Assembly: GCA_964368765.1 (NCBI GenBank)
Contig: CAYJCU010000040.1
Coordinates: 1-17,351, forward strand
Direction of reading: 5' to 3'
Length of the DNA: 17,351 nucleotides
DNA from: JADFUS01 sp964368765
GTDB lineage: Bacteria; Bacteroidota; Bacteroidia; Bacteroidales; Rikenellaceae
The position numbers and the translations under genes were made by a program. Shown in pieces: positions 6,911 through 14,913 of the stretch (positions within the stretch are counted from its first letter, which is position 1; each line of letters opens with the position of its first letter). Below the pieces are notes generated by a model that was given only the letters and a program-made list of their open reading frames with translations, did no database searches and was not told the origin of the DNA.

Positions 6911-7879
6911 ATGGATAAAAATAGTATTGAGATATTAAAGAATCAAATTATCAATGAGGGGGTGCGTTTGTCGGCAGACAATATGAGTTCACTGCTTAAC
7001 CAAATATCAACTGCTGAGTTGGTGCAGTTAGCTGGTGACCTACGAAAGCACTATACTGGTGTTGATTTTGATACATGCTCTATTGTTAATGCACGCAGTG
7101 GGCGTTGTTCAGAGGATTGTAAATGGTGTTCGCAGTCACAACATTTCAAAACAGACGTAGATAGTTATCCTCTTATATCAGTTAGTGAGGCTATGAGTGC
7201 TGCACAGAGTAATGCTGAAAGAGGAGTGCGTAGGTTTTCGCTTGTGACAAGTGGTCGTAAGGTCTCTATTCAAGAGATGCCAAAAGTTAAAATTATATAT
7301 CAAGCACTTACTAAAGAGTATGATATGGAGTTTTGCGCATCTATGGGATTACTTAATAAGAGCGAGTTATCTGAGTTATGGGATTGTGGTGTGAGACGTT
7401 ATCACTGTAATATAGAGAGTTCGCCATCATTTTTCTCATACCTATGCACAACACACACTCTTGAAGATAAACTTGAGACAATACGTTATGCTCAAGAGTT
7501 GGGTATGGAGGTGTGTTCGGGTGGTATAATAGGAATGGGAGAGACAATGCGTGATAGGATAGAGATGGCAGAATTGCTACGTAGGATAGGAGTTAAATCT
7601 ATTCCTATTAATGTTCTGAACCCTATTAAAGGTACTCCGCTAGAGGATAGCGAGCCACTTACTAAAGATGAGTTATTACGCTCATTTGCTATGTTTAGAG
7701 TGATGAATCCTGATGCTCGTATTCGTTTTGCTGGGGGGCGTAAACAGTTTATAGATATACAACGAGAGGTTATTGATTGTGGTGTAGATGCTGCTATTGT
7801 GGGGGATATGCTTACAACAGTAGGAGCCGCCGTTGATGATGATATGAAGATGTTTAAGGAGCTAGGTTTTACATTATAG
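6911..7879 (+). CDS. bioB: Biotin synthase
   Basis: This 322-residue radical-SAM enzyme inserts sulfur into dethiobiotin to form biotin. The radical-SAM cluster cysteines are C66, C70 and C73 (CSEDCKWC). Of the residues that hold the auxiliary cluster in the E. coli enzyme, C142 (EFCASMG), C202 (EVCSGG) and R272 (RIRFAGGR) are present. The position of E. coli Cys97 is serine (S110, in RRFSLVTSGR). GGIIGMGET (204-212) and the conserved NVLNPIKGTPL (234-244) support the assignment. It starts 33 bases after the rplS terminator and is the first gene of a four-gene cluster, with only 5 bases before the next gene. No other biotin genes are nearby, so dethiobiotin supply must be encoded elsewhere or imported. 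Confidence 0.95.
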   Translation: MDKNSIEILKNQIINEGVRLSADNMSSLLNQISTAELVQLAGDLRKHYTGVDFDTCSIVNARSGRCSEDCKWCSQSQHFKTDVDSYPLISVSEAMSAAQSNAERGVRRFSLVTSGRKVSIQEMPKVKIIYQALTKEYDMEFCASMGLLNKSELSELWDCGVRRYHCNIESSPSFFSYLCTTHTLEDKLETIRYAQELGMEVCSGGIIGMGETMRDRIEMAELLRRIGVKSIPINVLNPIKGTPLEDSEPLTKDELLRSFAMFRVMNPDARIRFAGGRKQFIDIQREVIDCGVDAAIVGDMLTTVGAAVDDDMKMFKELGFTL

Positions 7880-7884
7880 TAGTA

Positions 7885-8517
7885 GTGAATTTACCATATA
7901 TAGACATACATTCGCACTTGCATAGTGATAGTAGAGAGATAATATCACATCCCACACTGTCGGCTATTAATGAGGATATTTTTACATATCCTTACCCTTT
8001 TTGGTGTGGTGTGCATCCTTGTGAGTATATGGATAGCGATACAATAATAGAGCGTTTAGAGAGGGTGGCGAGTAATATAATTGGGATAGGAGAGATAGGT
8101 CTTGATAAATTTTGTGGTACTAAGAATCAAAAACATATATACCTATTACAACTACACTATGCTTTTGAAAAAGGGTTACCAATAACTATTCACTCAGTTA
8201 GAATGCATAATGAAATTATTACCTCATTACGTGGTAGAGATTGTTCTAAAGTTATTATCCACTCATTTGTGGGTAGTAATGAGATAGCTAATGAGTATCT
8301 TAAATTGGGATGTTCGCTATCTTTTGGAGGTGTCTCTCTTAATTCCACACGTAGTGTTGAGGTGTTAAAAAATATTCCTAAAGATAGATTATTCATTGAG
8401 AGTGATGATAAGGGGAATATAAGAGAGTATTATGATATGGCGGCAACGCTTATGAATATAGAAATAGATAGTTTAAAAGAGATAATAAATAGTAATTACA
8501 GATGTTTGATTGGTTAG
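7885..8517 (+). CDS. TatD-family metal-dependent hydrolase (short form)
   Basis: This 210-residue protein has the TatD/amidohydrolase-like TIM-barrel motifs: DIHSHLH (7-13, metal ligands H9 and H11), GIGEIGLD (67-74, E70), TIHS (H103), IHSFVG (H126) and ESDD (172-175, D174). TatD proteins are Mg-dependent 3'-5' DNA exonucleases in E. coli; whether this short form (about 50 residues less than E. coli TatD) is a nuclease is not known. I chose the GTG at 7885, five bases after the bioB stop, because it places the DIHSHLH motif at the usual distance from the N-terminus. Its last 16 bases overlap the start of tcdA in another frame, so translation of the two is probably coupled. Confidence 0.82.
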   Translation: MNLPYIDIHSHLHSDSREIISHPTLSAINEDIFTYPYPFWCGVHPCEYMDSDTIIERLERVASNIIGIGEIGLDKFCGTKNQKHIYLLQLHYAFEKGLPITIHSVRMHNEIITSLRGRDCSKVIIHSFVGSNEIANEYLKLGCSLSFGGVSLNSTRSVEVLKNIPKDRLFIESDDKGNIREYYDMAATLMNIEIDSLKEIINSNYRCLIG

Positions 8518-9224
8518 AGAGGAGTCATCTTCTTTTGGGAGATGATAAGCTTAAACAACTACAAGAGGCTAATATTTTGGTAGTTGGGGTAGGTGGTGTT
8601 GGTGCCTACTCAGCTGAGATGATAGCACGTGCTGGTGTTGGTAAAATGACAATAATAGATTCAGATAGTGTATCTGTATCTAATATTAATCGTCAGTTGA
8701 TAGCTCTGCACACCACTATTGGACTAGATAAGACAGAGGTTATGGCAGAACGATTAAAAGCCATTAACCCATCATTAGATTTGACTATAAAAAAAGAGTT
8801 CGTAAATGAAGATAATATAGCTCAGATTCTTGATGCAGAGAGATATGATTATGTAGTAGATGCTATTGATACTTTAGCACCAAAGGTTATGCTTATTGTT
8901 GAGACTCTTAAACGTGGATATAAGATAGTTAGTTCTATGGGTGCAGGTGCTAAAACCGACCCAACGCAGGTTAAAATAACCGATATTTCAAAGAGTAATT
9001 ACTGTCCACTGGCTCATGCTTTGCGTAAGCGTCTTAATAGATTAGGAATCCGTAAAGGTTTCAAGGTTGTCTTCTCTCCTGAAGAGGTGCGTGAGGGGGC
9101 TATGATACTTTGTGAAGAGCGTAATAAAAAATCAAATGTAGGAACAATTTCATATATGCCAGCTATATTTGGCTGTTGTTGCGCTTCAGTTGTTATTCGT
9201 GGAATTATTGGTGAGTTTGATTAG
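8502..9224 (+). CDS. tcdA: tRNA threonylcarbamoyladenosine dehydratase (TcdA/CsdL-like)
   Basis: This 240-residue E1-like enzyme adenylates the t6A37 carboxylate of tRNA and cyclises it to ct6A. Visible features are the nucleotide-binding GVGGVG (29-34), IIDSDSVSVSNINRQ (51-65, with the metal/ATP acidic residues and Arg64), DKTEVMAERL (76-85), VVDAID (118-123) and the characteristic SMGAGAKTDPTQ (145-156), close to the TcdA pattern rather than ThiF or MoeB. It lacks the CxxC pairs that bind zinc in MoeB/ThiF. It overlaps the TatD-like gene by 16 bases and ends 3 bases before the LuxE-like gene. Confidence 0.92.
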   Translation: MFDWLERSHLLLGDDKLKQLQEANILVVGVGGVGAYSAEMIARAGVGKMTIIDSDSVSVSNINRQLIALHTTIGLDKTEVMAERLKAINPSLDLTIKKEFVNEDNIAQILDAERYDYVVDAIDTLAPKVMLIVETLKRGYKIVSSMGAGAKTDPTQVKITDISKSNYCPLAHALRKRLNRLGIRKGFKVVFSPEEVREGAMILCEERNKKSNVGTISYMPAIFGCCCASVVIRGIIGEFD

Positions 9225-9227
9225 ATT

Positions 9228-10205
9228 ATGATTTCAATAGATAGAGTATTAAATATCTCCTCAGAGTTAGAATTTAATGAGGTGGCTTTAGATATTTTTC
9301 GTTTTCAGGCGGAGAATAATCTTGTTTATTCAAAATATATTGAGTTGATAGGGGTAGATATTAATGAAATTAAGAGTATTGAGCAGATACCTTTTCTTCC
9401 GATAGAGCTATTTAAAAATCACTCAATAACAACCGCTTGCGATAAAGATAGTGCCGAGCTTGTATTTACTAGTAGTGGCACAACGGGCTCAGTGCCTAGT
9501 TATCATTATGTTAAAGATGCTTCAATATATGAAAAATCGTTTTTAAAAGCCTTTGAGCAGTTCTATTGTAGAGCAGAAGAGTGTAATATATATGCACTTC
9601 TGCCTAGTTATCTTGAGCGTGAGGGTTCTTCGCTTATATATATGGTTAATGAGTTGATTAACAGGTGTTATGATGGCGGTTTTTTCTTATATAACCATAA
9701 AGATTTACTTGATAGGGTAGCGGCACGTGATAAAAGTAAAAAAACTATACTTTTTGGGGTTAGTTTTGCGTTACTAGATATGGCTGAAGAGCACAATGTA
9801 GAGCTTGGAGATGATGTTATTGTGATGGAGACTGGAGGCATGAAGGGTAGGCGTAAAGAGCTATCAAGAGAGGAGTTACATAGTGAGTTATGCTCATCGT
9901 TGGGGGTAAAGCAGATACATTCAGAGTATGGTATGTGCGAATGTCTATCTCAATCTTACTCTGACGGTGATGGTGTATTTCGCTCGCCTAGCTGGATGCG
10001 TATATTGATTCGTGATATTTACGATCCACTCCTTATTCAGGGGCATGGTAGCCGTGGGGCTGTTAATATTATTGATTTAGCAAATATCTACTCATGCTCG
10101 TTTTTACAGACCAAAGATATAGGCATTAGTTACCCAAATGGCGATTTTGTTATTGAGGGTAGATTAGATAATTCGGATATAAGAGGGTGTAATTTATTGG
10201 TGTAG
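9228..10205 (+). CDS. LuxE-like acyl-protein synthetase / adenylate-forming enzyme
   Basis: This 325-residue protein has the architecture of the LuxE-type branch of adenylate-forming (ANL) enzymes. An N-terminal region ends in IPFLPIELFK (54-63), and the nucleotide loop TSSGTTG lies at 81-87. ETGGMKGRR (201-209) and HSEYGMCE (231-238) form the adenine-binding part, TKDIG (295-299) holds the ribose-binding aspartate, and the C-terminal GRLDNSDIRGCNLL (311-324) follows. LuxE activates fatty acids as acyl-AMP and transfers them to a cysteine. No luminescence genes are here, so the acyl substrate and acceptor are unknown. It could serve surface-polymer or lipid modification, which is inference. 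It starts 3 bases after tcdA and is the last gene of the bioB cluster. Confidence 0.75.
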   Translation: MISIDRVLNISSELEFNEVALDIFRFQAENNLVYSKYIELIGVDINEIKSIEQIPFLPIELFKNHSITTACDKDSAELVFTSSGTTGSVPSYHYVKDASIYEKSFLKAFEQFYCRAEECNIYALLPSYLEREGSSLIYMVNELINRCYDGGFFLYNHKDLLDRVAARDKSKKTILFGVSFALLDMAEEHNVELGDDVIVMETGGMKGRRKELSREELHSELCSSLGVKQIHSEYGMCECLSQSYSDGDGVFRSPSWMRILIRDIYDPLLIQGHGSRGAVNIIDLANIYSCSFLQTKDIGISYPNGDFVIEGRLDNSDIRGCNLLV

Positions 10206-10206
10206 C

Positions 10207-10237
10207 TTTGCCGTTTCATTATTTTTGTGTATTTTTG
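10207..10237 (+). promoter_or_regulatory. Consensus promoter for PBP1A and following genes
   Basis: TTTG (10207-10210), exactly 19 bases, then TATTTTTG (10230-10237) is a full match to the Bacteroidota promoter consensus. It begins two bases after the LuxE-like stop codon and lies 28 bases before the PBP1A start. A second TATTTTTG-like box overlaps the spacer. Confidence 0.82.
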
Positions 10238-10265
10238 TGCGTTTATTGGAAAATGAAATGAAATT

Positions 10266-12599
10266 ATGAAGAGACGAATTAATAAAATAGTTAAAATAAC
10301 CTTTTGGGCGCTCTTTGCTGCCCCCTTTTTAACACTTGGCATTCTGTTGGCTTTAGTGTCATCTGGCTATTATGGTAAACTTCCAACCTTTGAAGAGTTA
10401 GAGTCGCCTAAGAGTAATGTTGCTACCGATTTGATAGCAGCTGATGGTTCGCTATTGGGGCAGTATTATGTTGAGAATAGAACCTTTGTGAATTATGACG
10501 AGTTATCTCCATATCTTATAAAGGCACTTATTGCTACTGAGGATGCAAGATATGCTTCGCACTCAGGTATAGATTTTATTAGTCTCTTCCGTGTAGCTAT
10601 CAAAACCGTTATCATGCAAGAGAATCAGGGTGGTGGTAGTACTATCTCTCAGCAGTTGGCAAAAAATCTGTTTCCTCGTAATATAGATTCTAGTGAGAGT
10701 CGTCAATCATGGATGTGGAAAACAGTTATCTCTAAACTAAAAGAGTGGATAACAGCTGTGCGATTAGAGTATAACTACACTAAAGAGGAGATTGTTGTAA
10801 TGTATTTTAATATTGTTGAGTATGGTAATAATACTTATGGTATTAAGTCTGCCGCACAAACCTATTTTAATAAATTACCTAAAGATCTTACTATTGAAGA
10901 GTCGGCTATGATGGTAGGTGTTGTAAATGCCATAACACGCTATAACCCAGTACGTAATCCCAAAAATGCGCTAGCAAGACGTAATACCGTTATTAATCGT
11001 ATGTGTACTAATGGCGATATAACAGAGGCTGTTCGTGATTCTGTAAAAAATATACCTATCAATCTTAATTTCAAAGTGTCGTCGCATATTACAGGTAAAG
11101 CAACATATTTCCGTAGTATGATACAGAAATATATGAATGCTCCACGTCCTGAGCGTCGTAATTTCTTCTATGAGTGGGATTATAAGCAGGAGTTAGCTTT
11201 GTGGGAGAGTGACCCGTTATATGGATGGTGTCATAAGAATAAGAAGGCAGATGGTACCAACTATAATATCTATCGTGATGGATTAAGAATTTATACAACA
11301 CTTGACCCACGTATGCAAGAGTATGCTGAGCAGGCTGTTGTTAATCACATGCGCGATGTAGTGCAACCAGCTTTTAATCAAGAGATAGAACGTAATAGTT
11401 CTGTCTTTAGTGAGGTATCTAAAGAGGATCAAGACGAGATTATGTGGAGTGCTATACGCACCACTGAGCGTTACTCAAAGATTAAAGAGGGTAAAACTAA
11501 AGAGGAGATAATAGAGCATTTCCGTAGAGCTACTAAGATGAAAATATTCTCTTACGAACACCCTAATGGATTAGATACTCTTCTCTCTCCTTACGACTCA
11601 ATACTATATCATAAGTCAATATTACGTGCATCGTTCGTAGCTATTGAGCCACAATCGGGGGCTGTTAAGGCTTATGTTGGGGGTAATGATTTTAGATTTT
11701 TCAAATATGATATGGTTACTCAAGGTAAGCGTCAGGTTGGTTCTACTATAAAACCATTTATCTATACATTTGCTATGGATCATCTAGGGCTTAATGCCTG
11801 TACCCCTGCTCCTAACCTATCTGTTGCTATTGATGGGTGGCAACCTGGAGATGAGGGTGTTGCTAAATATGGCGGAGAGTTACGCCCGCTGTGGTGGGGC
11901 TTGGCTAAGAGTCGTAATAACTACTCGGCTTGGATTATTAAGCAGAGTAACTATAATGCCGTAGCAGATATGATTCATAAGATGGGTATTCGCAGTTATA
12001 TAGACCCTGTTCCATCTATGTGTCTTGGTCCATCAGATATTACACTTATGGAGATGGTGGGTGCCTATGGTACATTTGTTAATAAGGGTGTGCATGCAAG
12101 ACCTATGTTTGTTACACGTATAGAGGATAGGCGAGGAGATGTTATTGTTAGTTTTAACACGCATAGTAATGAGGCTATTAGCGAATATAGTGCTGCAACA
12201 ATAGTATCTATGCTTAAAAAAGTGGCTTCTGAAGGTACTGCAAGACGTCTGCAATGGGCTTATGGCTTTAGGGGAGATATAGGTGGTAAAACTGGTACCA
12301 CTAATAATGGCTCTGATGGTTGGTTTATAGGTGTTACCCCTAAGATAGTTGCTGGCGGATGGGTTGGTGGCGAGAACCGCTCTATTCATCCTGAGAAACA
12401 TTCAGAGGGTGCTAGGCTAGCTCTTCCTATCTATGCTGAGTTTATGAAGGCTGTATATGCAGATAAGAGTAATGATATAAATCTTAGTGATAAGTTCGAT
12501 TTCCCAGTTGATTATAATGAGATTGATTGTGAGGAGATAGTTGAAAAAGCAGAAAATAAGAAGAAGGTAGAGAGCAAAACTCGTCAATTCTTCGAATAA
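10266..12599 (+). CDS. mrcA: Class A penicillin-binding protein 1A (bifunctional)
   Basis: This 777-residue enzyme polymerises lipid II into glycan strands and cross-links the peptides. It has a short cytoplasmic basic N-terminus and one membrane anchor (about 10-33). The GT51 glycosyltransferase domain (about 60-250) carries the catalytic ATEDARY (E92), GGSTISQQLAKN (123-134) and VEYGN with the second glutamate (E185). The transpeptidase domain (about 450-730) carries GSTIKP (active Ser493, Lys496), SRN (549-551) and GGKTGTT (673-679). A basic tail closes the protein. The insert between the two domains (about 280-450) is typical of Bacteroidota PBP1A. It follows a consensus promoter and is first in a run of five plus-strand genes. 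I do not see a terminator between it and tgt. Confidence 0.96.
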   Translation: MKRRINKIVKITFWALFAAPFLTLGILLALVSSGYYGKLPTFEELESPKSNVATDLIAADGSLLGQYYVENRTFVNYDELSPYLIKALIATEDARYASHSGIDFISLFRVAIKTVIMQENQGGGSTISQQLAKNLFPRNIDSSESRQSWMWKTVISKLKEWITAVRLEYNYTKEEIVVMYFNIVEYGNNTYGIKSAAQTYFNKLPKDLTIEESAMMVGVVNAITRYNPVRNPKNALARRNTVINRMCTNGDITEAVRDSVKNIPINLNFKVSSHITGKATYFRSMIQKYMNAPRPERRNFFYEWDYKQELALWESDPLYGWCHKNKKADGTNYNIYRDGLRIYTTLDPRMQEYAEQAVVNHMRDVVQPAFNQEIERNSSVFSEVSKEDQDEIMWSAIRTTERYSKIKEGKTKEEIIEHFRRATKMKIFSYEHPNGLDTLLSPYDSILYHKSILRASFVAIEPQSGAVKAYVGGNDFRFFKYDMVTQGKRQVGSTIKPFIYTFAMDHLGLNACTPAPNLSVAIDGWQPGDEGVAKYGGELRPLWWGLAKSRNNYSAWIIKQSNYNAVADMIHKMGIRSYIDPVPSMCLGPSDITLMEMVGAYGTFVNKGVHARPMFVTRIEDRRGDVIVSFNTHSNEAISEYSAATIVSMLKKVASEGTARRLQWAYGFRGDIGGKTGTTNNGSDGWFIGVTPKIVAGGWVGGENRSIHPEKHSEGARLALPIYAEFMKAVYADKSNDINLSDKFDFPVDYNEIDCEEIVEKAENKKKVESKTRQFFE

Positions 12600-12654
12600 T
12601 ATATATAATTCGTGTCTATGTTACGTAAGGCAGATGAAAACAAATTATTAACAG

Positions 12655-13785
12655 ATGAAATTTAAATTAGATAGTTGTTGTTCAGGGAGTAAAGCACGTG
12701 CAGGTGTTTTATCAACTGATAATGGCGATATACATACACCTATTTTTATGCCTGTTGGCACTGCCGCAACTGTAAAAGGGGTGTTTCATAGGGATTTGGT
12801 TGATGAGGTGAAGGCTGATATTATTTTGGGTAATACCTACCATCTCTATTTACGCCCAGGTCTTGAGATTTTAGAAGAGGCAGGTGGACTACATCGTTTC
12901 TCGTCGTGGGATAAACCTATTCTAACTGATAGTGGTGGTTTTCAAGTCTTTTCATTGGCTAGTAGGCGCAAAATAACAGAAGAGGGGTGTCGCTTTAGTT
13001 CTCATATAGATGGTTCAAAACACCTTTTTACACCTGAGAATGTTATTCAAACTCAACGCACTATTGGTGCCGATATTATGATGGCATTCGATGAATGCCC
13101 TCCGGGGACAGCCACAAGAGAGTATGCTGCTAAGTCGTTAGATTTAACCAATCGCTGGTTAGATAGGTGTTTTAACGAGTATGCTAAGTCGCAACCAAAA
13201 TATGGTCATTATCAGGCACTATTCCCAATAGTTCAGGGGTGTGTTTATTCTGATTTGCGTGCCTCTTCGGCAGAGTTTGTGCAACAATATAATGCTGATG
13301 GATATGCTATTGGTGGTTTAGCGGTAGGAGAGCCAGCAGAGAGTATGTACTCAATGATTGAGGTTGTTAATGAGGTTCTTCCAACAGATAAGCCACGCTA
13401 TTTGATGGGTGTAGGTACACCAGTAAATATATTAGAGGCTATTGATAGAGGTGTTGATATGTTTGATTGTGTTATGCCAACTCGTAACGGTAGAAATGGC
13501 ATGCTATTTACTTGGAACGGTATAATAAATATACGTAATAAGAAGTGGGAGAAAGATTTTTCGCCTATTGATATTGCCAGCGACTGTTTTGTGGATAGAG
13601 TATATAGTAAGGCTTATCTTCGTCATCTTGCCATATCAGGCGAGATGTTAGCTGCACAAATATCATCAATGCATAATCTAGCATTCTATCTTCAGTTGGT
13701 GCGTGAGGCGAGAAAACATATAGTAGCAGGCGATTTTGCTGAGTGGAAACGTGAGATGGTTGTTACACTATCTAAAAGATTATAA
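12655..13785 (+). CDS. tgt: Queuine tRNA-guanine transglycosylase
   Basis: This 376-residue TGT exchanges guanine 34 for a 7-deazaguanine base in the anticodon of GUN tRNAs. The general acid-base is in TDSGGFQVFS (D92) and the nucleophile in MFDCVMPTRNGRNG (D271). MGVGTP (251-256) and QGCVY are also present. The zinc site of the family, CxCxxC plus a later His, is altered: it reads SDCFVD (309-314), so only C311 and H340 remain, with serine and aspartate at the other two places. The length is normal. The start ATG lies 55 bases after the PBP1A gene. It ends 3 bases before an LptF/LptG-type permease, a neighbour pair I associate with Bacteroidota. Confidence 0.95.
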   Translation: MKFKLDSCCSGSKARAGVLSTDNGDIHTPIFMPVGTAATVKGVFHRDLVDEVKADIILGNTYHLYLRPGLEILEEAGGLHRFSSWDKPILTDSGGFQVFSLASRRKITEEGCRFSSHIDGSKHLFTPENVIQTQRTIGADIMMAFDECPPGTATREYAAKSLDLTNRWLDRCFNEYAKSQPKYGHYQALFPIVQGCVYSDLRASSAEFVQQYNADGYAIGGLAVGEPAESMYSMIEVVNEVLPTDKPRYLMGVGTPVNILEAIDRGVDMFDCVMPTRNGRNGMLFTWNGIINIRNKKWEKDFSPIDIASDCFVDRVYSKAYLRHLAISGEMLAAQISSMHNLAFYLQLVREARKHIVAGDFAEWKREMVVTLSKRL

Positions 13786-13788
13786 TAG

Positions 13789-14889
13789 ATGGGATTTAAA
13801 AAATTAAAAATAGGGTTAATTGATAGATATATCATTGGTAAGTTTCTAAGTACTTACCTCGGTATAGTGTCGATGCTTGTTATTGTCATCATCATCTTTG
13901 ATATGACTGAGAAGATGGATGATTTCATGGAGTTAGGAGCCACAACAGGAGAGATAATTTTAGATTACTACACCAGTTTTGCGCCCCAATTAATTAATAG
14001 GTATAGCGCACTTATTACCTTTATTGCAACAGTGCTTTTTACTTCTCGTATGGCATATAACACTGAGATAATTGCTATTCTATCAAGTGGAGTGAGTTTT
14101 AAGCGTCTGCTTTATCCTTATATCATCTCGTCTATATTTATTGGTCTTTTGTCGTTGGGGCTTGATTTATATATTATCCCCAAGAGTTATGTTGTGAAGA
14201 ACGAATTTGAAGCGAAATATACTCGGAAAGGGCATAGAGGAAATTATGAACCGCAGATATATAGACAATTAACGGATGATACTTTCTTCTCTCTCAAGGG
14301 GTATAATAATAAGAGTAAATCGGCTGAACTGCTTGTTGTTGAGACCTATGATGGGGCTACAATAAGTAAATCACTTATGGCACGTAGTGTTAAGTTTGAC
14401 ACTGAAACCCTACGTTGGAAAGCACCTAAATATATTATTCGTACCTATGAGGGTAATAGGGAGAATCTACAAAAATTAGAGAATTTAGATACAATGATTA
14501 ACCTTACATCAAATGAGATTGGTAAGGTTGTTAAGTATGCAGAGACACTTGATATTAATGAGCTGAATCAGTTTATTAAAGAGCAAAAAGCTAAGGGTTC
14601 TGATAAGATACCTGAGTTTGAGGTGTTGCGCCAGAGTAGGTACGCATACCCCTTTGCAGTTATTATTTTAGCTGTAATAGCTGTTTCGTTATCATCACGT
14701 AAGGTGCGAGGCGGAACAGGTATGCACGTAGCCTTAGGCTTAGCATTATGTTTCTCATATATAATGCTTATGCAGGTCTCTAATGAGTTTGGTAATAGTG
14801 GTGCATTATCGCCAATAATAGCGGTTTGGATGCCTAATGTGCTGTTTGCAGGTATAGCAATAGTCTTATATCATAAGGCTCCAAAATAG
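13789..14889 (+). CDS. LptF/LptG (YjgP/YjgQ) family lipopolysaccharide-export permease
   Basis: This 366-residue membrane protein of the YjgP/YjgQ family is the transmembrane part of the LptB2FG transporter that extracts lipopolysaccharide from the inner membrane. Six membrane segments are visible, three near the N-terminus (about 19-39, 64-85, 108-131) and three near the C-terminus (about 286-305, 313-332, 342-362). Between them lies a soluble periplasmic domain (about 135-280), the expected beta-jellyroll region. DRYIIGKFLSTYLG (12-25) is a typical family start. It follows tgt by 3 bases. Sequence alone does not tell me whether it plays the LptF or the LptG part; the partner gene is not in the window. 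Confidence 0.88.
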   Translation: MGFKKLKIGLIDRYIIGKFLSTYLGIVSMLVIVIIIFDMTEKMDDFMELGATTGEIILDYYTSFAPQLINRYSALITFIATVLFTSRMAYNTEIIAILSSGVSFKRLLYPYIISSIFIGLLSLGLDLYIIPKSYVVKNEFEAKYTRKGHRGNYEPQIYRQLTDDTFFSLKGYNNKSKSAELLVVETYDGATISKSLMARSVKFDTETLRWKAPKYIIRTYEGNRENLQKLENLDTMINLTSNEIGKVVKYAETLDINELNQFIKEQKAKGSDKIPEFEVLRQSRYAYPFAVIILAVIAVSLSSRKVRGGTGMHVALGLALCFSYIMLMQVSNEFGNSGALSPIIAVWMPNVLFAGIAIVLYHKAPK

Positions 14890-14913
14890 TGCTTCTAAAA
14901 ATAAAAATAGAAT

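Noticed and set aside
9228..10205. LuxE-like gene as evidence of a bioluminescence operon
   Set aside because: No luxA, luxB, luxC or luxD homologue is nearby, and LuxE-like proteins are widespread in non-luminous Bacteroidota.
12033..12401. 122-codon open frame on the minus strand opposite the PBP1A gene
   Set aside because: It is antisense to the transpeptidase domain including the KTGT region. The composition (Thr, Ser, Ile, Asn rich) is that of a shadow frame.
12590..12620. Hairpin CGAAT/ATTCG over the PBP1A stop codon as a terminator
   Set aside because: A stem of only five pairs, an A/T loop and no T-run after it; tgt may well be co-transcribed with PBP1A.
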